From assembly GCA_015680685.1 (NCBI GenBank), contig MNCI01028452.1, positions 671,858 through 693,654 of the forward strand: 21,797 bases of DNA, written 5' to 3'. This DNA comes from Gnetum montanum (taxonomy: Eukaryota; Streptophyta; Gnetopsida; Gnetales; Gnetaceae). The notes beneath the pieces are model-generated. The model searched no databases. It worked only from the letters and a program-made list of their open reading frames with translations, and was not told the DNA's origin. Below are positions 6,918 through 17,176 of the stretch, in pieces. Position numbers and translations under genes: made by a program. The stretch's first letter is position 1. Every line of letters begins with the position of its first letter.

Positions 6918-9900
6918 TATGCATCTCCTTTGTCCCCATTGTCGCTCATATCCCTCAACTCCATCTATACTTTGAGCAAATCATCTTCATAGGGGCCACC
7001 TTTTTCAGGTGGCATCTCTTCGTGAAAGAGGCCCTCCCTACCAAGCTCTTCTATATGAGGCTGTTTTCCATGGCACTAATCATCACCATTACGCTTTGTT
7101 TCCTGTGGATCCTCCTCGTAAGAATTGTCACCCCCGTTATTTTCACCCTGCTAAGGAACCTCCTCAGGTCATTCCTGCAATTAGACATAACACGCATATA
7201 CCAAAACTAGGTATGACAAAAAACATAATAAAAAAACAACTCACCTGTGATGGTCCTGCATCAGTAGCAAAAGGGATTTATTCTAAGCCAACCCACAGAC
7301 ATTGCATAATTTCATCCTCGATAAGCTCAGACCAAACCCCATCTCCTAGATTAGCGTCAGCCTTGATCTTCCCCTTCTCCACAAGAGTCCATCGGGGTGG
7401 TTTAGGGAAGAAGGAAGGGATGGTTGTCTGCCCCCCAGGAAGAGTCATTTCCCCTTCTAAGGAGGCACTTACCGTCACTTGCTCTTGAAACTTTTCAAAT
7501 GCACTGGAAGCACCAATAACGTCAAGGAATAGTCGAAGGAACTATGCCTCGACGGCAGAGTCCCTGTAATGTTGACAATAGGCAGCACATTCCCACTTAT
7601 AGACATGTTTATGATCTTTCTGCGGTTGCCCCCATTCTTACACGCTCGTGCTAAAGTCCTTCCAATCTTGATTCTTCCAAGCTAGGAGATCCATCTGCAT
7701 CCGCTGCTTGACCAGTTCGCGGCTGGTCTGGACACTATTCCTGAAAACCATCCAATAATGGGCATAGTCGACAACAGCAGTCTACCAGTCCTCGTTACCC
7801 GTTCCCTAGGCTTGCAGGAATTCACTCTGTGACCTTAAATCCCCAACCTCGTCACTTAGAGCCACCCTCTCCTTCTCCGATCTTTGTAGTCTCTTCCAAA
7901 GGTCTTCGTTCACGCTTTGACATTCCCATAAGAAGTGAGTCGAGTGTACAACACATTTACACATCTCGTCGACGGTCGCTTTCGATGGAGGTTCGGTGGC
8001 ATCTAGATCAATAAGCTCCAACGGATCCCAGCTGAGTCGAGCTCTTAATAACATAAAATGATGGTTAGGCATAATTAGGTAACATAATACCACAATGGAA
8101 CAACCTCTGTGTAATGATCGTAGCCTACCCGCTCCAAACGACCAATCATATCTTGGACGACATCTTCCATAAAGGCAAATTTATCAAGAAATTCGCCCTA
8201 GGATCAAGTCATCACCTTTGACAAGTGTACGTCCTGGTCACCTATTACGCAGAACAAGTTCCATATAAGGACATAATTGAGACATTACAATGACCAATAT
8301 AACCTTTAGAAGCAATTGCCTAGAGTCTAGTACGCTATAAAAGTTAACCTCACTGAGTCACAAATCATTTACCTCTTCCTGTCTTGGCCATACGGACTTC
8401 GGCATCTTCCACTGCTGCTCCCTTCTCATGCGCAGGAACCTGCACGCTGCTCACCTTGTTGACTGGAGCCTCTTCTTCCAAGGCCGGGGCCCCTTCCTCG
8501 CGCTACAAAACTATAGCCCCTGTTTCAGGGATTAACCGTTCCACAGCCTTCTCCTTCGTTGTCACACAATGTCCTCAGTTAACATAGGATTTCACTCTAG
8601 TTCAATAAATATTACGCGACACAAAAGTATCTATACGTAGCATAACTGTAATTATTAGCACATTTCTATGCTTACCTGCTAGAGGATTACTCCTCCCAAA
8701 CCTGACCTGCATCTTCTACCTCACACCACTTGCTAGTTTGATAGACTCCTCGGTCAAACAAGGTTTCTTCCGTGGCACCGACGAGTCCACTATTTCAGCT
8801 GCCAGGCGCTTCCCCCTCGACGCATCGCTAGTGTAAGAGGGGAGCGCCCCACCCATGCTGTCTTGACCCCGTGTTCGAGGCACTGCCATATTTTTAGTCA
8901 TTACAAAAAATGACTCCCTGATTCCTTCAGCAAGGTCTTGCAACCGGATAGTGCCAAAAATGTGGGAAATCCATGGTTTGGAAATCTGGCTGCGGTCTTG
9001 TTGTACCCAAACCCCATTCCTTTGGACTACTAAAAATTTGGCAAAACACCATAAGCAAGCTATGAAGAAAGTAAAGTGCACATTGAAACAGGACTCGAGC
9101 TTCTTGCGAAGCCTGACCATTTCAACGAGTAGGCCTTCGGCAAAATAGCTAGCCCAATTGAATCACGTCCCCTCCTCAATGACCTCTTGCATAATTTGGG
9201 CTTGCTCTATAGTGAGGAATCTCCCTTGGGAGAGTGTCTTGGGGAAGGCCCAGGCTCAAAAATGGGGTAAATAGTGTTGGCCACTTCCAACTTGATCTTA
9301 TCAGCAAGAATTCCCTTAACCTCCTTCTTAACCCCTAGCCACTCCTCTATCTCTTCCTAGTACTTGATGCTCCTCTTCGACTTTTCCTCTATAGGAAAGC
9401 CATCGAAGGGGACCCCAAAGAGATCGGTGAACAGCTGAGCATCGATGTCAAAATTTACGTGCATGTTACGCACGTGTATGTAGAGATGCTCAGCTTCTTC
9501 GCTGAAGGAGTTGACTAAGGTCAACATTTCACCCGCAGTAACATCAGGGGTTATGACCAAGAACAGGTCCATCAATCTAGCCTCCTGAAGATTATTGGTT
9601 AACATAACTGGGGTCACTCTATGGCCAAGCCAGCGTTGTGTCTTCTTTATATCACCATAATGGAAGAAGTGACTGTTTTCCTTGCGATCGAAGGCCATGA
9701 TCGTAATTTCCCGTGATTCCCTAACTGCTCACATAAAACAATAGTTAAGCCAAGGTAACAAAAATGATACAGCTTTATACATCATCACTAGCTGATAACA
9801 TTGATATAATTCATCATCATAATGAAGTTTACCAAGTCCGAATGGCAAAGGAAATGGAGGGATTTTCCTTTGCACATCTATGACAGTGAGGGGAGGATCC

Positions 9901-10330
9901 AAAGTCCATTCCCTATCCAGCCATCCGAGATTTCTACATCTAGAAAAGAAGTCAACATAGCAGGTTGGGTATTTTGGGATTTCGAACACTAGTTATCCCA
10001 TGACAGCGGCCCGTACGTTGCTAATAGAAGTGAATTCACTTATAGCCCTTTCGATCAATGACAATGTATCATTATCACCCATGAGACCGTTGTCATTGAT
10101 GAAGAATCTACATCACAGAAGATGGGTAAATTATTTACGCTTAATGTAAATTTAAACAGTACTTAGCATGTTGCCACACATCAAAACGACACAAATTTAA
10201 ATTCTTACCCGCCTGCATAATGCACGGTACCAGGTGGGTTCTGGAAGTAGGTTGTGAGGTTACGGGCCACGAACAGAGTATTGTGGGCTTGATAACAGTT
10301 GAATCTAGGTGTTGGCGACCGTTTGGGACG
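6918..10330 (-). pseudogene. Decayed multi-exon gene, Tat extra-ORF / plant mobile-domain-like
   Basis: Six minus-strand coding blocks join in phase across gaps with GT...AG ends: about 10330-10209, 10107-8676, 8573-8373, 8241-8091, 8031-7245 and 7174-6918. Putative introns are 101, 102, 131, 59 and 70 bases. Strong sites include CAG/GTGAGT at 7245 and TTGCAG/G at 7175. The product would be about 1000 residues: an N-terminal globular region (motifs FFINDNGLMGD, LGWLDREW, FHYGDIKKTQRWLGHRV, LFGVPFDGFPIEE), a basic linker with KKPC, an acidic linker, a coiled coil (RLQRSEKERVALSDEV), a Trp-rich part and a Glu/Asp-rich tail. The layout resembles plant transposon-associated proteins of the Transposase_28 or plant-mobile-domain kind; I cannot name the family. 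Breaks: stops at 9729, 9357, 9163, 8716, 8513, 8204, 8198, 7806, 7782, 7638, 7542, 7278 and several in the last block, plus a frameshift near 9250. It lies antisense to element A. Start and first exon are uncertain. Confidence 0.65.
10313..10330 (+). promoter_or_regulatory. PBS-like sequence, orientation ambiguous
   Basis: The plus strand reads TGGCGACCGTTTGGGACG after a T. It begins with TGGCGACC, which resembles tRNA-Arg-type primer sites (TGGCGACTC...) reported for Tat/Ogre elements. It overlaps the first putative exon of the minus-strand gene, and no LTR end with CA is obvious beside it. The minus strand also has TGG-initial candidates nearby (TGGCAGTCGCGTCCC; TGGTGTTGCCAGAG at 10390). 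I list it as weak. Confidence 0.2.
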
Positions 10331-11598
10331 CGACTGCCAACGAGTGTCCTCGAACAGGATTTAGGTGCCTACTGGTCTCTGGCAACACCAAGGCCCAGAT
10401 ACCTCCAAATAAACTTGGTAGTTAATGTGAGTATGTGTGTGTGCTGTTGCGGCGTGTGGTTGTGTAAAATGTAATGATTGCGTTGCGTGTAAACTACAAA
10501 TGACATACTTTAAAGATATTCAGCCAACTTTGCCAAGTACTGTGAGTTGTTGAAAATTTCCTATTTTGTTCAACTGCCTAGTCTACGTGGTCCTTATAAT
10601 ACCTACTTGTAACAAATAAAATTTTGCAAAAACATTTGAGCACAACTCCGCAATCTACTCCTAATTTTCCCCAGAGAAAGAGATAGTTCCACAAGAAAAC
10701 TAGAAATAGAGCAAGATTCGATGGAAATAAGCAGAAAAGAAAAGAAAGCAGATTTGTGTAGACCTCAAATATTTAAACAAGGTAAAATGACACGAGTAAA
10801 CACTTCGCAATAAAGCTATCCCAAATTCAATATCTACGAATTGTTCAAACTTCCAAGGCTCAAACAAGCAATATCTTCAAGACAATCCTACTATGCTACC
10901 AAAAATTGCTGCGTAAACTACCACGTACGAGACTCCATTTTGACTAGATAATAGATGTCAACGATTGCATTCAAACAGAACCTTTAAAAGACTTGACAAT
11001 TTCTGATTGAAATACCACGGGAATTCACTTTAAAGATAAAAAGAAGCTATTCTGGTCCCATCAAAATACCAAAGATTTTCTGAACCCTCTCGACTACTGA
11101 ATTGTTCAACGGCGTGACTACAAACAGAGGCTCTCTTACAACAATCCCAATAGCAGTTCCCACATGTTACACAATAACAAAATTTACTACTAAAATGCTC
11201 TTAAGGCTTTTAAACACAAGCGCTTCTATGGCAAAATTTTAATAGAAATTTCTATCGGGCAACAAGAACAATAAGAGCAATCTAAAAATCCCAAAATTAC
11301 TTGCCAAGGATGATACTATCTAAACCACTAGCTAAACAATTTAAACAAAACAAAAAATGAAATGCATAACTCACAGGACCATGACAAAGAGGCTGAAATC
11401 TTTACTCTAGCAAGCCATCTTGCAAGCAATCGTTCACAATTTCTTCTTTACAAAGCTCTTCTCAAGACCTCAAGTGTGTCTCCAAGTGAGAGCCCAAGTG
11501 CTAACTAGTAGCCTTCCAAAGTGTGATCTCCAAAAGTGTGATGTATGAGACCCCAATTGTGATATGTGAAGTGATGATGATCCTTGACCCCTGAAGCC
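10331..11598. other. AT-rich non-coding stretch, LTR or 5' region of the minus-strand gene
   Basis: No convincing coding frame in about 1.27 kb. On the minus strand the DNA is T-rich, follows a good TATA box at 11606, and ends next to the first coding block of the minus-strand gene. It can therefore be either the R-U5 part of an LTR or the 5' untranslated exon and T-rich first intron of that gene. A GT/TG run lies at 10428-10475. No second copy exists in the window to prove an LTR. Confidence 0.4.
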
Positions 11599-11606
11599 TT
11601 TTTATA
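11599..11606 (-). promoter_or_regulatory. TATA box, minus strand
   Basis: The minus strand reads CCCTATAAAAAGGC, a strong plant TATA box. It lies upstream of, and in the same direction as, the multi-exon gene at 6918-10330, about 1.27 kb from its first recognised coding block. Confidence 0.55.
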
Positions 11607-12285
11607 GGGTTCAAAGGTAGGTAGGGAAGTTACAATTTTCAAAAATATCCCAAAAATATCTCAAAAATATCTCACCTAACTTTTCTCCCAAGTAATTGGA
11701 CTATCCAATCAGAAAATTACTTGCCCAACAAGCTAGGAGGTTACTTGTCCAACAAGTTAGGTAAGTTACAACAATTTTGGGTGGTTGCAACCACCAAAGA
11801 GATAAAAAGGCTACAATTTAGTTATAAATGTTTTAGTTATAAATAAAAGGGATAATAGCCAAATATCTCCTTTTATAGAATGTTACACAAATATCCCATC
11901 ATTGTCCTTTCCTTTTTAATTCCCTTGTAGTGATAGAGATAGTAACCATGGATTTGATGCATGGGTTGATATGTAAATATACGTATATGTATATAACCGA
12001 ATGCATAAGTGGAGTTGTAATTTTACATTTTAATTTGTGGCACCCCTAATGTAATTCCAGGGCCGATTCTACCTTTATCTTCTCTGCACTTTATTTTATT
12101 TCTGAACCCATGTATTGGTAATTGCTATGCGGATAATAATGGTTTCAAGAACGATGGGAATAATCAGCTGGTTCGTTTCCTCCTCTGCGCGAAACCCGTA
12201 GAAACAAACACATATGCAAACTGCCACCGTGAGAAGAGGTTCTGCCACAACCGATGGTTTTAGTGGAGGGTTTCAGAGCTGCTGA
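11607..12285. other. Non-coding upstream region with short repeats
   Basis: Holds three AAAAATATCyC repeats (11640-11672), a direct repeat of about 28 bases around CAACAAGyTAGG (11714-11765), the perfect 16-base palindrome GGTGGTTGCAACCACC near 11780-11795, a doubled TTTAGTTATAAAT (about 11816-11842) and ATATACGTATAT near 11975. No gene is seen. The first three lie upstream of the minus TATA box and could be promoter elements. Confidence 0.5.
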
Positions 12286-12863
12286 GAACATGAGGAATGT
12301 GTTGGGCCCTTCTTCTTTCTGCCAGTCGCTGCCCATCCGTCTTTCTCAGGTGCGCAGTCTTCCCCTACTGATTCTGTAGCATCCTCAGGCGCCCGCGCTG
12401 ATGGTCACGGCTCAACAGCCAGCACTCAAGGTGGTGCTCCGACTAGCGTGCAAGACAATGGCAATGGCAGAGGCCAAAACAACTCCTGTAACAGTGCTCG
12501 CGGCAGTAGCAGTGGCAGCAAAGGGATGATTTTTGACACAGGTGCTCTTCAGCAGCAACAAGGGTTTCAGTGTGAACAGGCCAGACCGACCAGAGCCTCC
12601 CAGCGACCGCTTTGAAGGTCACGTCCACCGAGAATATCAACGATGTTGGCAGCGATGAAGAAATAGACCCGCTGGCTGCATTCACGACAGGGAGAAAGAA
12701 AAAAAAATGAATGCCTTGAAATGCTGGACACTGCCACTAAGACCGTCGACGCCGTTCAGAGCCATTTAAGGCCATTGCAAGAACGACTGGTAATAATCCA
12801 GTTATGCCCGATATTTGCAGATTTGAGAAGAACACTTCTATTGCTGCGCCTTGACTATTTTTG
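12286..12863 (+). pseudogene. GC-rich block with coding-like frames, unrecognised
   Basis: This block is much richer in G+C and CpG than its surroundings. Frame one is open from 12286 to 12615 and encodes a Ser/Gly/Gln-rich, low-complexity segment (for example SSGARADGHGSTASTQGG and ARGSSSGSKG). A second frame, 12610-12709, gives an acidic motif GSDEEIDPLAAF followed by a Lys run. A third, about 12719-12863, reads LDTATKTVDAVQSHLRPLQE, helical in character. These could be pieces of one gene broken by frameshifts, or of a processed transcript, since an A-rich run is at 12690-12708. I do not recognise the family. The minus-strand frame at 12443-12685 is Cys-rich by reverse complement and is a shadow. 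Confidence 0.35.
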
Positions 12864-13377
12864 AAAATGACACTTTTTGGTAGAGTATTTTTGGTCTTGC
12901 AAGATAGGGCCAAAAACGTGAACTAAATAATGATTAATCAAGGATTTTATTATTTTTCATTTCTAATTCCAGTTTCCTTCTTTTATTCTTTGCCAGTACC
13001 CAAATGATCAATTCCTGAACATATCTCTGGCAATGAAAAATTCCTTGCTTGTCAATTTATTCATTATTGGCACATTATCTCTTGCAATCTTTATTCCTTG
13101 TCTTTCATATGTGCATCATTTTTTTTCACCAATAATTTTATGGTCTCCCTTAGATCTCATACCAATGGTATGAAATGGCACACTTACACTCTCCCATAAT
13201 AATAATAATATTCACAATGAGTCTTACTGTTCCATGAAATGGCCAAATGTGCCAACAGTTCTGCCCCCTTAAAATCTTAAATAAACTTGTGCAATTCTAC
13301 TTCAAAACTAAAACATCCTGAAATTTTCATTGCATTTTTACATTCAAGAAGAAATCTTTTTTGAGGAAAATTCCCAT
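12864..13377. other. AT-rich stretch without recognisable gene
   Basis: No feature beyond an (AAT)n run near 13196-13210 and a short perfect hairpin, TCATACCA-A-TGGTATGA, at about 13158-13174. Weak coding-like sense on the minus strand may continue from the pseudogene to its right, but stops are frequent. Confidence 0.4.
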
Positions 13378-13979
13378 TTAACATAAGGTGAGATGGGACA
13401 AAAACCTCATTCCTAGGAAAAATAATAAACTGTACATCATCAAGTCCTTCATGGACTATTCTTGGGCTGGAAACTGAATTGTGAGGGTTACCCTAGTGGG
13501 AATCCTCATCTCTCTCACCATTTCATAGGAGATTTCTGATGTGATGAAGGCGGTCTTGTTGTTCTCTTGCTTGGTAGAGCTCTCACCTTGATCTACTGGA
13601 GCTTTCTCTTCAACATTTCCTCATTTTCTTTTTGGGAAGAGCTCTTTTGTCCTTCTCCATTGAATCCTTCATTTTCCTCTTGAGAGGCCAAAGCTTCTCC
13701 CCATCCCCATGATGACTCTCCATAAGTTGGTGGCTCTTCTTCTTTTTCTTCTTCTTTGGAGCAATCTTGATATCGCCCCCAAACATTGGACTCTATATCC
13801 AAACCCCTAGTGAAAAAAGAAAATTCATCGGATAGCCAAGCCATAAAAGGGATTCCTTTGGAGCTCCACAAGATCTAGCCTTTAGATAAGCCTTCAATAC
13901 ATGCTCAGGGCAACATCCCATCACATATGGAATAAAAGGCTTTGTCATTGCTCTCTTAAACTCCATTAGCTATCTCTAA
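13378..13979 (-). pseudogene. Decayed acidic ORF of unknown family
   Basis: A minus-strand frame of about 200 codons can be followed from about 13979 to the TAA at 13378. It has a compact N-terminal part (SNDKAFYSICDGML, GIPFMAWLSDEFSFFTRG), a Glu-rich low-complexity centre (EEEKEEE, SQEENEG), and a C-terminal part with ISYEMVREMRIPTRVTLTIQ. It is broken by TAA, TGA and TAG near the start, one frameshift at about 13612 and a TAG after FPAQE. A second frame, 13966-13610, starts with an ATG and is also nearly open, so the choice of frame is not certain. The start lies about 60 bases downstream of a TATA box. I do not recognise the protein. Confidence 0.35.
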
Positions 13980-14034
13980 CCTTCACTACCAAACTTGAAA
14001 TGAAAGATGATGAAATATTAAGCAATCTAACCCT

Positions 14035-14042
14035 CTTTTATA
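14035..14042 (-). promoter_or_regulatory. TATA box upstream of the acidic ORF
   Basis: The minus strand reads CCTATAAAAGAGGG, a strong plant TATA box, placing a transcription start near 14010, just ahead of the decayed acidic ORF. Upstream, at 14140-14220, CACTTG (CAAGTG on minus) recurs about five times. Confidence 0.5.
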
Positions 14043-14271
14043 GGTTCTAAAAATTTTAACTTCCATCCAAGTGTCTTCAACCAAGCTTCCATCTTTTTAG
14101 GCATTTAAACCATTTGTCACAATCCTCACCAAGTGGTGGATGAGTCACCCTCCCCACTTGTCAAACTTGTATAATTCCACTTGTTTCACTTGTAGGCTTC
14201 CACTTGCTCCATGTGAAGGAAAGATAATGTTTTAAATATAAATAAAGCATAATTGAATATAATAATGGACA
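14043..14271. other. AT-rich flank with CACTTG repeats and insertion border
   Basis: No gene. CACTTG copies at about 14150-14215 form a loose repeat upstream of the minus TATA box. At 14272 the AT-rich DNA gives way abruptly to integrase coding sequence. The minus strand at the border reads TGTCCATTATTATATTC, an LTR-like TG start, so an element may have inserted here and cut the integrase gene. Confidence 0.4.
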
Positions 14272-15352
14272 CTATACTCCTAGTTAGCGAAAAATAGTTA
14301 GCGAAGTCCATGAGGGGCTGTGTGGAGGACACGTAGCCCCGCGAGCCATGGTCGCTAAGATCAGACGCCTAGGGTACTATTGGCCATACATGGAAAAAGA
14401 TTGTCTTACCAAAGTCAAAACATGTGACACGTTCTAGTGTTATGCAAACTTAATACACGTGTCACCAACCGAGTTACACACTACATAGATTACTTGGCCA
14501 TTCCAACGATGGGGACTAGATATCATAGGTCCAATCGCGCCTAAATCTTCCGCAGGACATAGTTTCATTATCACCGCCACTAAGTATTTCACAAAGTGGG
14601 TTGAGGCTATCCCCCTATGGAAGATTACATCTCAACAGGTTTGTCATTTCATCTTAGACAATATTGTAACCAAATTTGGGCTCCCTATGACTATTGTGAC
14701 TGACAACGGGCCACAATTTAGTAGTACCGAAACTAAATCTTTTTGCGACAATCTTGGTATCAAGCAATCTTTTTCTTCACCCTATTACCCACAAGCAAAT
14801 GGTCAAGCAGAAGCAACAAAAAAGGTAATTATCAATCTACTTAAGAATATGCTTAGCAACAACAAAAAATGATGGCACGAGAAAATCCTCTACGTGCTAT
14901 GGGCATATCGTATGACGTGCAAGATAGCTACAAACAGGACGCCCTATAGCCTAGTCTATGGATCTAAAGCAGTATTGCCCTTGGAGCTAAAATCCCCTCA
15001 TTGCGAATGGTCCTCTCCACAGTTATAAATGAGAGTTAGCACAACGAGTCTAGAATCGTGGATTTAGACTCAGTAGAAGAGAAGCGCATCTAGACACTTG
15101 ACACCATCGAAAAATATCAGAACAATTAGAGACAGAAGCATTGGCACAATCTGCATCAATGACCGATCAAGAAAGGAGATCTAGTTCTCAAGGCCCATTC
15201 GTGAACCAGTAGGCAAATTCTCTGCAAACTGGGAAGGCCATTTCCTGGTCATCAGAGCATATGGCAACGAAGCATTCAAGTTAGCATATATCAACAGCAA
15301 CGAGCACCCGAACCCAGTGAATCACCTGTATTTGAAGTGGTACCATATCTAA
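14272..15352 (+). pseudogene. Gypsy integrase, 3' end of pol of element C
   Basis: Integrase inserts the element's DNA copy into the nuclear genome. The plus-strand frame shows the N-terminal zinc domain (HEGLCGGH at 14309, then TCD near 14424), the catalytic core with WGLDIIGP (Asp at 14519), VTDNGPQF (Asp at 14702) and NGQAEATKK (Glu 36 residues on, so D-D-35-E is complete), LWAYRM and TPYSLVYGS, and a C-terminal part with GKFSANWEGHF, ending at the TAA of 15350-15352. Breaks: TAG at 14435 and 14486, TGA at 14870, one-base frameshifts near 14990 and 15195, and several stops between them. The second Cys of the zinc motif seems lost (TTC where TGC is expected). Reverse transcriptase and RNase H are missing upstream at the 14272 border. 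Motif style fits the Tat-like lineage. Confidence 0.92.
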
Positions 15353-15386
15353 GCATCAACTCAACTCAAACGCAAGGTAACAAACA

Positions 15387-15715
15387 TCTGCTACGACGTA
15401 AAACTGGCAAAGTTGTACACATCCGCTACAATGTAAAACTGGCATTCCTTTCACGCGTCCGCCAAGATGCCAAACTGGCAAAGTTTCCGGCCGTCCACCA
15501 TGACATGAAACTGGCAAGGTAAGCACACGTCTGCTGAGACGCTAAACCAGCACAGACTTGTCCCTGGGTCATGACATAAAACTGACACCCACAGCACGGT
15601 CTCCTAGGACCATAAACTAGCTCTTCCACCGTCTGCTACGACGTAAAACTAGCAAGTTTCAATCTGCCCAGGCGTTAAACGGGGACCACGGCCTGCTAAG
15701 GCTTAAAACCAACAA
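15387..15715 (+). repeat. About ten degenerate 29-39 bp tandem units
   Basis: Units with the consensus TCTGCTACGACGTAAAACTGGC plus a variable tail start at about 15387, 15422, 15458, 15494, 15530, 15561, 15600, 15632, 15663 and 15692. The array starts just after the pol stop codon. Tat-lineage elements are known for hypervariable tandem repeats in this untranslated region. The last units approach GCCTGCTAAGGCTTAAAAC, the motif within the 120-bp units at 6161, linking elements A and C. Confidence 0.85.
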
Positions 15716-17150
15716 CAACAATCAACCAAGACTCAAAACTAGAATTCACCAATAGACAATCCACAATGCAAGCAAGCGTGATCACTCTTGCACTGCATCC
15801 CTACCAGATGGAACGGGTAAGGCGTTGGAACAGACGCAACGCTGCTACCCCACCAGCATCCTACTGATTCCTCGGACATGCCGAAAGGCATACTACTGAC
15901 CCCTCGAAGATGTTGCTATGATAACCACTCTATAGTTGTAGCTCTTGGGATCAACTTCGTCGCTTGGGGCCCCGAAGAAACTGTGGTCATCCATAGTCTC
16001 AGGGGCCTCCATCCATTCCCGTCACCAGACTCCAGCTTAGCAGATTCATTTGACTTGTTCTTTGCCCAGTCATTTAAGCAAGATGAATCTGGCTGTCAAC
16101 GGTAGTTTCATGAACTGTGGCATCAACATTGGGACCCTTGCTCCTTGCTACAGTCCCTGTTTCATGGCCTACGCTCTCCTTTTTGCTTTGGACAGCGCTT
16201 GTTTCAACAGCCTCCCTCCTTAGTGATTAGGACAATTACTTTTGCGCTCTACTCTCTGTTATATTTTGCAAGTTACTTGTTACGACAGCGTTGATCGAGA
16301 ATGCATTCATTAGAAGGTGAGGTGTCGTGGCATCCTGAAGTGGTTGCTCAGACTAGCCTGGCTACTTAGGAGTGCAAACCCTACCTCTCCCTCCATCGGA
16401 TACCTCACTTCGCTTTCCCCTTCCCTTGTCCTCACAACTGCCTTTACCCTCTTCTTTGCTTGTACAGAGTGTGAACATTCAATCAAATTCTTTCGCATCA
16501 TCGTGTCCATGAACTAGTGTAATGCAACTCACCTAGTGGAATGTAATTCAAAAAAAAAAGCCAAGGCAAAGCTTGGCAAAATGGATGTAAAACAACTCAT
16601 CTAGGCCACGCGAGCATAACACAACTCGTCCATGCAAGCCCCTCATATACAATATGACGGCGTAACTTCTCGCAAATACATTTGCGGAAGGATGTAGTGA
16701 CTTGTTCGCAAAAGTTTCATGTTCACATGCTTGAGTCTTCCCTGAACCTTCCTCCTCTTACTTCTGTAAAAATCCTTCTATGCTTTCTTCCCTCCCTTGC
16801 CTTTGCACTTCTAGGTTTGACAGAGCGACATTTGAGCAGTCTCTGACAGATGCTGTTGGTGCCTTTACCTCTCTGGTGTTTCATATTCTTTATCGACGTC
16901 TTTCGAGCAAGCCCTCTAAACATCCACAAAGAGGGGTCATTGAAACACCATGAAAATTTCGAGGCTTCAACGGTTCAGCAAAATCTAACAATTCAAGCAA
17001 GGAGTCACGACAAGGCATGGCACAGCAAGTTCCCTTTTTGATTAAAGGCCTGTCCTGCCACGTTGCGCAACACAACACAAATAAATTTCTGAAGACAGAA
17101 CAAGGCGATGGGTGCACGGCGGCAAGCCTTCAACTTTGCAAGTTTTCTAT
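15716..17150. other. 3' untranslated region of element C, no confident gene
   Basis: About 1.4 kb with short open frames on both strands (for example 15878-16105 plus and 16310-16510 minus) that I cannot assign. In a Tat element this is where an antisense extra ORF would lie, and weak minus-strand coding character would fit, but stops are dense. Short hairpins: GCCAAGGCAAAGCTTGGC after an A10 run at about 16550-16578, and CGCAAATACATTTGCG near 16672-16687. The LTR start was not located. Confidence 0.4.
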
Positions 17151-17176
17151 GTTTCGAAAATCTTAACTTTTAGCAT

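Noticed and set aside
6899-7488. Two plus-strand frames of 103 and 159 codons
   Set aside because: They oppose the last two exons of the minus-strand gene, which have splice sites and in-phase joins.
9357-9989. Two separate small genes, 9357-9698 and 9729-9989
   Set aside because: They share one frame separated by a single TGA and read as one exon of the larger minus-strand gene.
10220-10474. Plus-strand 84-codon frame
   Set aside because: No recognisable content, and the opposite strand carries exon-like sequence with a donor site.
15387-15715. CRISPR-like array
   Set aside because: Units vary in length and sequence, with no constant repeat or unique equal spacers, and the setting is plant retroelement DNA.
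16310-16517. Overlapping frames on both strands in the 3' region of element C
   Set aside because: Neither shows a domain, codon bias or continuity with neighbours; kept as unassigned.
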